A stretch of DNA of 64,000 nt, from positions 558,001 to 622,000 of the forward strand of contig JAYQSH010000005.1 of the NCBI GenBank assembly GCA_038146805.1, in the 5' to 3' direction. Source of the DNA: CAIYXB01 sp038146805. GTDB taxonomy: Bacteria > Cyanobacteriota > Vampirovibrionia > LMEP-6097. Shown piece after piece: positions 33,371-41,639 of this stretch (position 1 is the stretch's first letter; each line of letters begins with the position of its first letter). Made by a program: the position numbers and the translations under genes. The notes beneath the pieces are model-generated. The model searched no databases and had not been told where the DNA came from. It was given only the letters and a program-made list of their open reading frames with translations.

Positions 33371-36300
33371 TTAAGCTGCGCTTAGGCTCATTTCCTCCTC
33401 TTTACTTTCTTCACCTTGAATATTACGAACTCCAATAACTTTACTAAAACCATTTTTACCAACTGAAACTCCAATCGCTCTATCTGATTGTTCTAACATT
33501 GGACGTCTATGGCTGACAACAATAAATTGAGTTTTGTTAGCATCATCACAAGCATTACGTCTAATTTTGTGGGCAAGCCTATCAACGTTTACTCCATCGA
33601 GTGCTGAATCAACTTCATCAAAAGCATAAAATGGTGCAGGGTTACATTGTTGTAGAGCAAAAAGGAAACTTAAAGCTGTTAAAGATTTTTCACCACCGCT
33701 CATTGCTTCTAAACGTTGCATTTTTTTGCCTCTTGGCTGAGCTTTGATAACCAGACCTCCATTAAAGATTTCTTCAGGGTCTTCTAAAATTAATTCACCT
33801 TGTCCAAAAGAAAGGTCAGCAAAAATCTCTCTAAAATATTCATCAATTAAATTAAAGTTTTTTAGGAATGCATTTTTCTTATCATTGCGGTAGCTGTCGA
33901 TCTTTTCAATTAACATTGTTCTTTCTTGATTCAAAGTTTCTTGTTTTTCTTCTATTTCTTTTTTACGTTCATCAACTTGATCGTATTCTTCTATGGCATG
34001 CATGTTAATTGGCTCCATGGCACGCATTTGTTTTTCAATTTTGTTTAATTCTGTTTGTAGAGCGTGAATATCTTCTTCTGCAATCTCTAGTTGTTCTAAT
34101 TCTGGATGCTCTTTTAGCTCTTCTAGTAATTGAGCTAAGTGGTCATTGAGGCTAATTAATTTTTTCTTGTTTTCAACAATTTTAATGGCAATACCTTCGA
34201 TGAGTCCGGTGATTTCACCTTTTCTTTGTCCTAAGGCAATTAAGTTTTCTGAGATCTTGTCTCTTTTGGCTTGATGAGCATGCAATTTTTCTTTGATTTT
34301 TTCTATTTCAGAATCAATAGCAGCGATTTCAGTTTTTAAGCTTTCAATTTTTTCTAAGTGCTCAGGTTTTTTTGAGTTTAGTTTTTCAATTTCTAGTTTT
34401 GATTCATTGATTTGTGTATTTAATTTATCAATGTTTTGATTAGAAAAGTTTTTTTCGACTTCTAGAGATTTTGATTCATTGATAACGTTATTTAACATTG
34501 TTTCGTAGCGCTTGATTTCAACTTCAATACCTCTTGATTCTTCAATGATTGATTCTAATTTAGAATCTTTCATTTCTGCCGCTAATGCTTGTAAACCTTC
34601 ATCTTCTTTGGCAATCTTGATTTCAATATTGCTGATTTTTTCAAGTACTCTTTCTTTTTCGTTGCCAAGTTTTTCTAATTCTGAAGCAAAATTAGTCAGT
34701 TCATTTTTTGCTTTTTCATATTTTTCTTGGTGGTTTTGTAGCTGTGTCTCTGAAATACCACTTTTAGCTTGTAGTTCGCTTAAGTTTTCTTTGTGCCCTT
34801 CAATTTTGATACGAGCTTCTTCCATTTGTTGCTCAAGACTTTCGTATTCAGAACTTAATTGCGCAATGAATTTTTCAACTTCAGTTTTTTGTTCTAATAA
34901 TCTTTCTTTTTGCTTTTCACTATCTGCACCAAAGTGAATATTAGTTTTAATTGCGGCACCACCAGTCATAGCACCACTTCTTTCAACCAAGTCACCTTGC
35001 ACAGTTACCATTCTGTAGCGCCCAATTAGTCTTCTTGAAGCTTCAAGGTTTTTTACAACAAGCGTATCTGCAAAGGCATAAGCAAATGCGTCTTTGTGTT
35101 CATCGTCAAAGGTTACAAGGTTAATAGCCCAATCAATTACACCGGGCTCATTTGGTAATGGGTAAGAGCGCGCTTCTCTCATTTTGTTTAGTGGTAAAAA
35201 AGTTGCTCTACCTGCTTTTTGTTTTCTTAAAAAATCAATACATTCTTGAGCGACATAATCATCATCAACAACGACTGCTCTGAGTCTGCCACCTGCGGCT
35301 GTTTCAACAGCTTGTTGATATTCACCTTCAACTGTTGCAAGTTGCGCTAGTGTTCCATGCACCCCGTCTATTTTAAGAACGGTATCAACTGCTCTACCAA
35401 AACCTGCTGCACTTGCCGCTTGTTCTTGTCCTTCAAGTTTTGAAAGCTCACTTTCGATTTTTTTGAGTTTGATTTCTTGGGTTTTGATTTCTTCTTTGGT
35501 ATCTCTTTGTTCTTCTCTAAATGCTTGAATGTTTTGACTTAAAAAAGCAATCTCTTGTTTGATTTCTGCGCCACCTATAGAGTTGTTTCTTAATTTTAAT
35601 TCTTCGATTTTACTTAGAGCTTCTTGCGCGATTATTTTTTGGCTATCAAGTTGTGTTTCAAGCGAGTTTGCTTTTTCTTCAATCCTTGCTTTTTCTTGTT
35701 CTATAGCGGCTTTCTGGGCTTTTAATTCGTTTACTTTGTCTTGGCTTTCAATAACACTTTGAGTACTAAGGTTTGAATTTTTGCTTTTTGCCAAAATTTG
35801 AGATTGTAATTCTTCGTAACGTTTTTGTTCTTCTCCGATATTTAATCTAATCGACTCAATTTCTTCTGTAAATTCTTGTGCTTTAAAATCAATATTTTTT
35901 AGCGTTTTTTTCAAATCTTTGATTTCTTTTTCCCTAGAAGAATTTTCTTCTTCTTCATCTAAAATTTGTTTTTCTATATATTCAAGTGCGCTTTCTTCTT
36001 TTGAAAGAGTTTGTCTTTTTGCATCTTTGTTTTCTTGTAATTCTTTTTGTTTATTTTCGCCAAGCTCTTCGATCTCTCTTGCTAGTTTATTAAGGTCTTG
36101 TTGAGCGATGGTCATGTCTTCAACTATTTGTCTTTGTTCTTCTTGCAAAGTAGTTTTTTGTTTTTTATGACTTTCAATTTCGTTTTCAGCTTGCTCTTTA
36201 TCTAATTTAACTTGTCTGATTCTGACAGCTAAAAATTTTCTTTCTAGCTCTAGTCTTCTTTCTTTAAGTTCTTGATATTTAAGAGCTTGCTCTCTTTGTT

Positions 36301-36910
36301 TTTGTAATTTTGCTAGTCTTTCTTCTAATTCAGCAAGAATAGTTGTTTGCCCTTCAATTCTTTCGAGCACTGTGTTTAACTCGATATCTGCAAGCTCTAT
36401 TTTGCGATCAAATTCTGCAACGCCAGCAATTTCATCAATAATCTTTCTTCTGTCTGTAGAGTTCATGGAAATGATCGAGGCAACATCACCTTGCATAACA
36501 ACGTTGTAGCCTTTTGGGCTAATGTTAAATTTGCCGAGTCTTTCATGAATTTCTCTAAGCGTTGAAGCTTCAGAGTTTAAAAAATATTTTGAATCGTAGC
36601 CATCTTTTTTTAGGCGAATTTTTCTTTTGACAATAATTTCTTGCCCATCACCATTGGCACCATCGTTAATAAAAGTTACTTGAACAGAACAATCTGGTCT
36701 TCCTGAAATATTGTTGATAAGGTCAGTTAATTTTTCTGCTCTCATGTTTCTGGTTGTTGTTAAACCAAGAGCAAACATCAAAGAATCAACTACGTTCGAT
36801 TTTCCAGAACCGTTTGGACCTGAAACAGTAGTAAATCCATCAAGCATGGGAATGGTTGTTTTTTGTCCAAAACTTTTAAAATTATCTAACTCTATTTCTT
36901 TGATTCTCAT
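33371..36910 (-). CDS. smc: Chromosome partition protein SMC
   Basis: A 1179-residue protein of full SMC length. Head Walker A GPNGSGKSNVVDSLMFALG at about 31-49; long coiled coils 165-500 and 680-1020; a hinge at about 505-660 (VDGVHGTLAQLATVEGEYQQAVETAAGGRLRAVVVDD); C-terminal signature LEAMSGGEKSLTALSFLFA and Walker B APFYAFDEVDSALDGVN. It works with ScpA and ScpB, encoded just downstream, to compact and segregate chromosomes. It is the first gene of its operon; no -10 element is placed tightly before its ATG. Confidence 0.97.
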   Translation of the reverse strand: MRIKEIELDNFKSFGQKTTIPMLDGFTTVSGPNGSGKSNVVDSLMFALGLTTTRNMRAEKLTDLINNISGRPDCSVQVTFINDGANGDGQEIIVKRKIRLKKDGYDSKYFLNSEASTLREIHERLGKFNISPKGYNVVMQGDVASIISMNSTDRRKIIDEIAGVAEFDRKIELADIELNTVLERIEGQTTILAELEERLAKLQKQREQALKYQELKERRLELERKFLAVRIRQVKLDKEQAENEIESHKKQKTTLQEEQRQIVEDMTIAQQDLNKLAREIEELGENKQKELQENKDAKRQTLSKEESALEYIEKQILDEEEENSSREKEIKDLKKTLKNIDFKAQEFTEEIESIRLNIGEEQKRYEELQSQILAKSKNSNLSTQSVIESQDKVNELKAQKAAIEQEKARIEEKANSLETQLDSQKIIAQEALSKIEELKLRNNSIGGAEIKQEIAFLSQNIQAFREEQRDTKEEIKTQEIKLKKIESELSKLEGQEQAASAAGFGRAVDTVLKIDGVHGTLAQLATVEGEYQQAVETAAGGRLRAVVVDDDYVAQECIDFLRKQKAGRATFLPLNKMREARSYPLPNEPGVIDWAINLVTFDDEHKDAFAYAFADTLVVKNLEASRRLIGRYRMVTVQGDLVERSGAMTGGAAIKTNIHFGADSEKQKERLLEQKTEVEKFIAQLSSEYESLEQQMEEARIKIEGHKENLSELQAKSGISETQLQNHQEKYEKAKNELTNFASELEKLGNEKERVLEKISNIEIKIAKEDEGLQALAAEMKDSKLESIIEESRGIEVEIKRYETMLNNVINESKSLEVEKNFSNQNIDKLNTQINESKLEIEKLNSKKPEHLEKIESLKTEIAAIDSEIEKIKEKLHAHQAKRDKISENLIALGQRKGEITGLIEGIAIKIVENKKKLISLNDHLAQLLEELKEHPELEQLEIAEEDIHALQTELNKIEKQMRAMEPINMHAIEEYDQVDERKKEIEEKQETLNQERTMLIEKIDSYRNDKKNAFLKNFNLIDEYFREIFADLSFGQGELILEDPEEIFNGGLVIKAQPRGKKMQRLEAMSGGEKSLTALSFLFALQQCNPAPFYAFDEVDSALDGVNVDRLAHKIRRNACDDANKTQFIVVSHRRPMLEQSDRAIGVSVGKNGFSKVIGVRNIQGEESKEEEMSLSAA

Positions 36911-37096
36911 TAAATTAGTATGTATTACGTACTTTCTTTTTATTTAGACGCTAAATATATTAATTTTGCTCCTAAACTATTCATTTAATTTAAGGCAAAA
37001 TGTCAGTCTAATCAAGCAAAAGTTTTCTTCTGATTATATAGACAAAGTTATTTTAGCTTAGATAATTGCATTTGTGCCATAAACTCTTTTTTATTT

Positions 37097-37120
37097 TTAG
37101 GGGTATTCCCCTAAGTTTTT
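37097..37120 (+). terminator. Rho-independent-type hairpin in the nrdA leader region
   Basis: TTAGGGG-TATT-CCCCTAA is a perfect 7-bp stem with a 4-nt loop (37097-37114), followed by G and a T-run and a second T-run. No plus-strand gene lies upstream, so it either stops transcription coming from far upstream or acts as an attenuator in the nrdA leader. On the minus strand it lacks a T-tract. The rest of the 354-bp gap (36911-37264) holds only the sites described here. Confidence 0.6.
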
Positions 37121-37203
37121 TAAGTTTTTTTGCTGAAGCTAAAAAAGCTTTAATTCTTATATTTTTGCTTTAAGTTTTAGGAACTTCATTATATGATTTA
37201 TAG

Positions 37204-37219
37204 ACACTATATGTAGTTA
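37204..37219 (+). promoter_or_regulatory. nrdA: Putative NrdR box upstream of nrdA
   Basis: ACACTATATGTAGTTA differs in few positions from the NrdR-box consensus ACACWATATATWGTGT. NrdR represses ribonucleotide reductase genes. It lies 46 bp before the nrdA ATG; a partial second site (CATTATATG) lies about two helical turns upstream. Confidence 0.6.
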
Positions 37220-37264
37220 TAGTTGAATAGTTCTAACACTAGATTTAGGGAGTAATCTTAAAAG

Positions 37265-39259
37265 ATGAGTACAGCACAACAAGCATTGAGCCTAGCAAGG
37301 TCTGACGAAAAGGCCAACAAACAAGATAGCACTGAAAATAAATTCGATAGTATTGTCGATGCTTTATCAGTAAATGATTTAGAGAGCGCAAGAAATTTAT
37401 TGCTCGATCAAATTAATATTACAGTTGGTCAAAGTGCGAGCTGGGATTCTCCTCAATACCGCGGTGATAAAGGTGTGCAAAAAAGCATTAACTTAGATTA
37501 TACGCGCAACAAAAAACTAACTTTTTTTGGTTTAGAAACAATGCGAGATCGTTATTTTTTAAAAGATGCCAAAGGACAAATTTGTGAAGATCCACAAAGT
37601 TTTTTTGCAAGAGTGGCAACAGGTGTGGCGCGCGGTGATAAAGAACTCGCACAAAATCTCTATGACTTAATGTCAAAAAATTGGTTTATGCCAGCAACTC
37701 CAGTTTTAGTTAACTCGGCAACTTCTCGTGGTGCGCCAATTAGTTGTTTTTTGAATACAGTTGGTGACTCGATTTCAGATATTTTTAAAACTTATGAAGA
37801 AAATGCTTTTTTAGCTAAAGGTGGCGGCGGTATTGGTACTGATTGGTCAAGAGTTCGCGGGCATAATTCAAAACTTTCTACTGGTGGAACATCATCTGGT
37901 ACTATTCCGTTTTTGAAAGTAATGGATTCAGCGACTTTGGCTGTTTCTCAGGGCAATACTCGTCGTGGTGCAGCAGCAGTTTATATGAGAATAGATCATC
38001 CTGATATTGAAGAGTTTGTCGATATTAGAAGACCTACTGGTGGAGATGAGAACAGAAGATGTCTTAATATTCATCATGGTGTCAGCGTTACTGATGAGTT
38101 TATGAGAGCTGTTAAAGCAAAAACAAAATTTGATTTAAGATGCCCGCATACAGCAGAAGTTACAAAAACTATAGATGCTTTTGATTTATGGAAAAAGCTT
38201 TTGAAAAATAGGGTTGAGACTGGTGAGCCTTATTTATTGTTTTTAGATACAGTGAATAGAGCTGTTCCAGAGCATCATAAAGAAAAAGGATTATTTGTTA
38301 ATCAATCTAATCTTTGTTCTGAAATTACTTTACCCACTAACAGAGATAGAACGGCTGTATGTTGTTTGGGTTCTTTGAACTTAGAAAGATATGACGAGTG
38401 GGAAGAGCATAGAACTTCAGTGATTTATACTGCTGTAAAAGCTTTGGATAATGTTTTGGATAATTTTATTCAAAAAGTTGATTCGCGAGATTATAAGCGT
38501 GCAGTTTCTTCTGCTTTACAAGAAAGATCAATTGGGCTTGGTGTTATGGGTTATCACGGTATGTTTATGAAACGTGGGATTCCTTTTGAGTCAATTCAAG
38601 CGCGTGCTTTAAATAAAATTGTTTTCAAAAATATTAACGAAGCCGCAATTAAAGCTTCAGAACAATTAGCAATTGAACGTGGCCCATGTCCTGATGGTGG
38701 TAATAGACGTAATAGTTATGTAATGGCAATTGCGCCAACTGCAAATATTAGTGTCATTTGTGGTGGAGCAAGTCCTTGTATTGAGCCAGTTGCAGGTAAT
38801 GCTTATTTGCAAAAAACTTTAAGCGGTAGTTTTTTGGTGAAAAATGTATTTTTAGAAAAACTCTTAAAAAGCAAAAACCAAAATAACAATGATATTTGGA
38901 GAACGATTATTGATCATAAAGGTTCAGTGCAACATTTAGAATTTTTAAGCGATGAAGAGAAGTCTGTTTTTAAAACTGCTTATGAACTTAATATGATGGA
39001 AGTTGTTCAACAAGCGGGTGATAGACAGCAGTATATCTGCCAAGCTCAATCACTGAACGTCTTTTTACGCTCTCCAATTAGTGGAAAATATCTTAGTGAA
39101 TTGCATATTAAAGCGCATGAAGTTGGTGTTAAATCTATGTATTATTTAAGATCTGAATCTGTTATTGAAGCTGACAAAATTGATAGTAGTTCTGTGCGTA
39201 GGCAAGTTGGTGCTGTTGCTAATACCAATAATTTTGAAGAATGTACTATGTGCCAGTAG
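37265..39259 (+). CDS. nrdA: Ribonucleoside-diphosphate reductase alpha subunit (class I-type)
   Basis: A 664-residue catalytic subunit that reduces ribonucleotides to deoxyribonucleotides. Features: PATPVLVNSATSRGAPISCFL with the first redox Cys, QGNTRRGAAAVYMRIDHPDIEEFV, the active-site segment NQSNLCSEITLP (Asn-x-Cys-x-Glu), CCLGSLNL, and MAIAPTANISVICGGASPCIEP. The C-terminus ends ECTMCQ, a class I-style Cys-x2-Cys redox tail. No ATP-cone is visible at the N-terminus, so activity may not be controlled by dATP there. The partner nrdB is not in the window. A GGGAG site precedes the ATG. Confidence 0.85.
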   Translation: MSTAQQALSLARSDEKANKQDSTENKFDSIVDALSVNDLESARNLLLDQINITVGQSASWDSPQYRGDKGVQKSINLDYTRNKKLTFFGLETMRDRYFLKDAKGQICEDPQSFFARVATGVARGDKELAQNLYDLMSKNWFMPATPVLVNSATSRGAPISCFLNTVGDSISDIFKTYEENAFLAKGGGGIGTDWSRVRGHNSKLSTGGTSSGTIPFLKVMDSATLAVSQGNTRRGAAAVYMRIDHPDIEEFVDIRRPTGGDENRRCLNIHHGVSVTDEFMRAVKAKTKFDLRCPHTAEVTKTIDAFDLWKKLLKNRVETGEPYLLFLDTVNRAVPEHHKEKGLFVNQSNLCSEITLPTNRDRTAVCCLGSLNLERYDEWEEHRTSVIYTAVKALDNVLDNFIQKVDSRDYKRAVSSALQERSIGLGVMGYHGMFMKRGIPFESIQARALNKIVFKNINEAAIKASEQLAIERGPCPDGGNRRNSYVMAIAPTANISVICGGASPCIEPVAGNAYLQKTLSGSFLVKNVFLEKLLKSKNQNNNDIWRTIIDHKGSVQHLEFLSDEEKSVFKTAYELNMMEVVQQAGDRQQYICQAQSLNVFLRSPISGKYLSELHIKAHEVGVKSMYYLRSESVIEADKIDSSSVRRQVGAVANTNNFEECTMCQ

Positions 39260-39260
39260 A

Positions 39261-39846
39261 GTTGCCCCGAAGCGCCCATAGCTGCGTTATGCTCATCTCT
39301 CGTCATCCTCATTTACAAAGAGTAAACTCCGGTGCCTCGAGATTCGCATGCCTTGCTCTGAACACTTCGTAACAACTCTAGATTGAGCAAAGAGTTGCCC
39401 CGAAGCGCCCATAGCTGCGTTATGCTCATCTCTCGTCATCCTCATTTACAAAGAGTAAACTCCGGTGTCTCGAGATTCGCATGCCTTGCTCTGAACACTT
39501 CGTAACAACTCTAGATTGAGCAAAGAGTTGCCCCGAAGCGCCCATAGCTGCGTTATGCTCATCTCTCGTCATCCTCATTTACAAAGAGTAAACTCCGGTG
39601 TCTCGAGATTCGCATGCCTTGCTCTGAACACTTCGTAACAACTCTAGATTGAGCAAAGAGTTGCCCCGAAGCGCCCATAGCTGCGTTATGCTCATCTCTC
39701 GTCATCCTCATTTACAAAGAGTAAACTCCGGTGCCTCGAGATTCGCATGCCTTGCTCTGAACACTTCGTAACAACTCTAGATTGAGCAAAGAGTTGCCCC
39801 GAAGCGTCCATAGCTGCGTTATGCTCATCTCTCGTCATCCTCATTT
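39261..39846. repeat. 133-bp tandem repeat array, 4.4 copies
   Basis: Copies begin (GTTGCCCCGAAGCG) at 39261, 39394, 39527, 39660 and 39793; the first four are complete 133-bp units, the fifth ends near 39846. Copies are almost identical, differing at a few C/T positions. The unit is much more GC-rich than its surroundings. It holds a CTTCG...CAACTC / GAGTTG...CGAAG stem across the unit junction and a TCTCG...TTTAC/GTAAA...CGAGA foldback. No ORF of note. The array starts right after the nrdA stop codon and fills the 640-bp gap before ybaB. Confidence 0.97.
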
Positions 39847-39887
39847 CTCACCCGCTCCTTCACTTGCAAGCATTCGTCTTGATATTG

Positions 39888-39893
39888 TAAGAT
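39888..39893 (+). promoter_or_regulatory. Leaderless promoter -10-like element of ybaB
   Basis: TAAGAT with a 7-nt gap to the ATG at 39901. It lies just past the tandem array, so ybaB-recR appears to have its own promoter. Confidence 0.45.
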
Positions 39894-39900
39894 TATTGCT

Positions 39901-40203
39901 ATGGATAAAGAAGCTCTAAGAAAAGCAATGCTTGATGCTCAAAGTATGCAATTGGATTTGGTGAATATCAATAATGAGCTAGCGCAAGAATATATTGAAG
40001 GTTTTTCTAATGATAAACATGTGAGTATTTTAATGTCAGCTCATGGTGAGTTTTTAAAAGTAAAAATTAGCCCAAGTTTGCAATCTGGTTCTCTGCAAGA
40101 GTTAGAAGCCGCTGTTTTAGAAGCTCTGCATGATGCAACTAATAAATCTTTAGCTTTAACAAAAAGCAAAATGCAGTCAATTACTCAAAAAATAGGATTA
40201 TAA
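39901..40203 (+). CDS. ybaB: YbaB/EbfC-family nucleoid-associated protein
   Basis: A 100-residue protein with the YbaB pattern: an N-terminal helix (LRKAMLDAQSMQLDLVNINNELAQ), a beta-strand core (VSILMSAHGEFLKVKISPSL) and a C-terminal helix (LEAAVLEALHDATNKSLALTKSKMQ). YbaB binds DNA as a dimer. As in most bacteria, recR follows immediately, only 11 bp away. Confidence 0.9.
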   Translation: MDKEALRKAMLDAQSMQLDLVNINNELAQEYIEGFSNDKHVSILMSAHGEFLKVKISPSLQSGSLQELEAAVLEALHDATNKSLALTKSKMQSITQKIGL

Positions 40204-40214
40204 TTAGTCTTTAG

Positions 40215-40829
40215 GTGAAGTATACAAAAGAACTAGAAGATTTAATTGAAGAATTTAAAAAATTCCCTAGTGTTGGTCCTAAGTCGGCTCAAAGAATGGC
40301 GTTTACCTTACTAAAAAAAACTCCAGAACAAGTTCAAAAATTTATTGCAATAGTTGATAATGCAAAAACTAATATCCATTATTGTAATCAATGTTTTAAT
40401 TTAACTTCACAAGAGATTTGTGAAATCTGTCAAAGTCCAAGTCGAGACAAAAAACAAATTTGTATCGTAGAAACAGTTAAAGATTTAATGGCGATAGAAA
40501 GAACTCATGAATACCGAGGTTTGTATCATGTTCTAGGAGGAGTGATCTCACCTTTAGATGGTATTGTTGCTGATGATTTAAATATAGATGAACTTTTATT
40601 ACGTTTGCAAAATTTAAATCAAAGTGAGACCGAGATTGAATTGATTTTAGCAATTGGTTTAAGTACAGAGGGAGAAGCCACAATGCTTTATTTAAAACGC
40701 CTTATTGAAAGACATGGTATTAAGCTGGCGGTCACTCGTTTGGCACATGGTTTACCTGTGGGTGCTGATTTGGATTATGCCGATGAAACTACTTTAGCAA
40801 AGGCTTTGAGTGCAAGGGTCTTGGCTTAA
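40215..40829 (+). CDS. recR: Recombination protein RecR
   Basis: A 204-residue protein, normal length. HhH region EEFKKFPSVGPKSAQRMAFTLL, zinc finger CNQCFNLTSQEICEIC, and the Toprim domain ICIVETVKDLMAIERTHEYRGLYHVLGGVISPLDGI. The Walker-like ending TRLAHGLPVGADLDYADETTLAKAL is diagnostic. RecR acts with RecO in loading RecA at gaps. Start is GTG 40215. Confidence 0.96.
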   Translation: MKYTKELEDLIEEFKKFPSVGPKSAQRMAFTLLKKTPEQVQKFIAIVDNAKTNIHYCNQCFNLTSQEICEICQSPSRDKKQICIVETVKDLMAIERTHEYRGLYHVLGGVISPLDGIVADDLNIDELLLRLQNLNQSETEIELILAIGLSTEGEATMLYLKRLIERHGIKLAVTRLAHGLPVGADLDYADETTLAKALSARVLA

Positions 40830-40845
40830 AATTAATTTGATGCGT

Positions 40846-40851
40846 TACAAT
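40846..40851 (+). promoter_or_regulatory. Leaderless promoter -10-like element of ychJ
   Basis: TACAAT with 7 nt to the ATG at 40859. Confidence 0.45.
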
Positions 40852-40858
40852 TACATTT

Positions 40859-41251
40859 ATGGTTGATACTTCAAAATGTCCATGTGGTTCTCAAGAGCAT
40901 TATAAAGATTGTTGTAAAGCATTTCATGATGGAGCACAAGTTGCAGAGACGGCAGAAAAATTAATGCGCTCGCGTTATAGCGCTTATGTAAAAAACAATA
41001 AAAATTATTTGTTAGATACATGGCATAGTTCAACAAGACCAAAAGCAGAAGAATTTGAATTAGATGATAATTCAGAATTTAGATGGCTACAATTAAAAGT
41101 TATAAAAACCGAACTTGGTTCTAGTAGAGATAATGAGGGTTTAGTTTTTTTTGAAGCACAATATCGTTTTCAAGGACAAGAAGGCACAATGCAAGAAGCC
41201 TCTAAGTTCGTCAAAGAAGATGGTAAGTGGTTTTATATAGAGGGTCGCTAA
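40859..41251 (+). CDS. ychJ: YchJ-family SEC-C motif protein
   Basis: A 130-residue protein with an N-terminal zinc-binding SEC-C-like motif CPCGSQEHYKDCC, then the family's LMRSRYSAYVKNNKNYLLDTWHSSTRP segment and a NTF2-like beta fold (EFRWLQLKVIKTELG...GLVFFEAQYRF). The function of this widely conserved family is not established. Its stop overlaps convergent gatC by 4 bp. Confidence 0.88.
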   Translation: MVDTSKCPCGSQEHYKDCCKAFHDGAQVAETAEKLMRSRYSAYVKNNKNYLLDTWHSSTRPKAEEFELDDNSEFRWLQLKVIKTELGSSRDNEGLVFFEAQYRFQGQEGTMQEASKFVKEDGKWFYIEGR

Positions 41252-41535
41252 CTCATTTGAGGCACTTTAATTGCAGTTTCTTGGGCGTCAGGAGCATTTT
41301 TGAGCATCTCATCTCGGAGCTTTTGGTCAATCGCAATATCCTCTCTTAGTGATTTTAAGAGTTCAACTGCACCAACCATCGGTTCGATATTTTCTGTGTT
41401 TAATTCACCTAATTGTTCAACATAGTGAACGATTTCTGAAAGATCTTTGCTTAGTTTTTGGATTTCTTCTTCGTTTAAAGAAAGCCTTGCTAATTTTGCA
41501 ATGTGTTTTACTGAATCTTCATTTATTTGAGACAT
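41248..41535 (-). CDS. gatC: Aspartyl/glutamyl-tRNA amidotransferase subunit C
   Basis: A 95-residue protein with the GatC pattern: SVKHIAKLARLSLNEEEIQKLSKDLSEIVHYVEQLGELNTENIEPM. GatC stabilises the GatAB complex, which makes Gln-tRNA or Asn-tRNA from misacylated precursors. gatA and gatB are not in the window. Confidence 0.93.
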   Translation of the reverse strand: MSQINEDSVKHIAKLARLSLNEEEIQKLSKDLSEIVHYVEQLGELNTENIEPMVGAVELLKSLREDIAIDQKLRDEMLKNAPDAQETAIKVPQMS

Positions 41536-41541
41536 AAGTTT

Positions 41542-41547
41542 ATTTTA
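41542..41547 (-). promoter_or_regulatory. Leaderless promoter -10-like element of gatC
   Basis: TAAAAT on the minus strand, then AAACTT and the ATG at 41535 (6-nt gap). It faces the pyrG promoter across an AT-rich divergent region. Confidence 0.5.
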
Positions 41548-41627
41548 ACTTGTAGAACTTGTATTTTGTTAACACTAACTAAAAAAAACGGCTTTTTAGT
41601 TTATAAGACTTTACATATTAATTGCTT

Positions 41628-41633
41628 TATGAT
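41628..41633 (+). promoter_or_regulatory. Leaderless promoter -10-like element of pyrG
   Basis: TATGAT, then AACTTT, then ATG 41640: a 6-nt gap. This spacing is the reason for choosing 41640 as the pyrG start. Confidence 0.5.
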
Positions 41634-41639
41634 AACTTT

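Noticed and set aside
37265..39259. B12-dependent class II reductase (NrdJ)
   Set aside because: The active-site segment NLCSEITLP and the Cys-x2-Cys C-terminal tail fit class I NrdA better; certainty is limited without finding nrdB.
39261..39846. CRISPR array
   Set aside because: The whole 133-bp unit repeats with no variable spacers.
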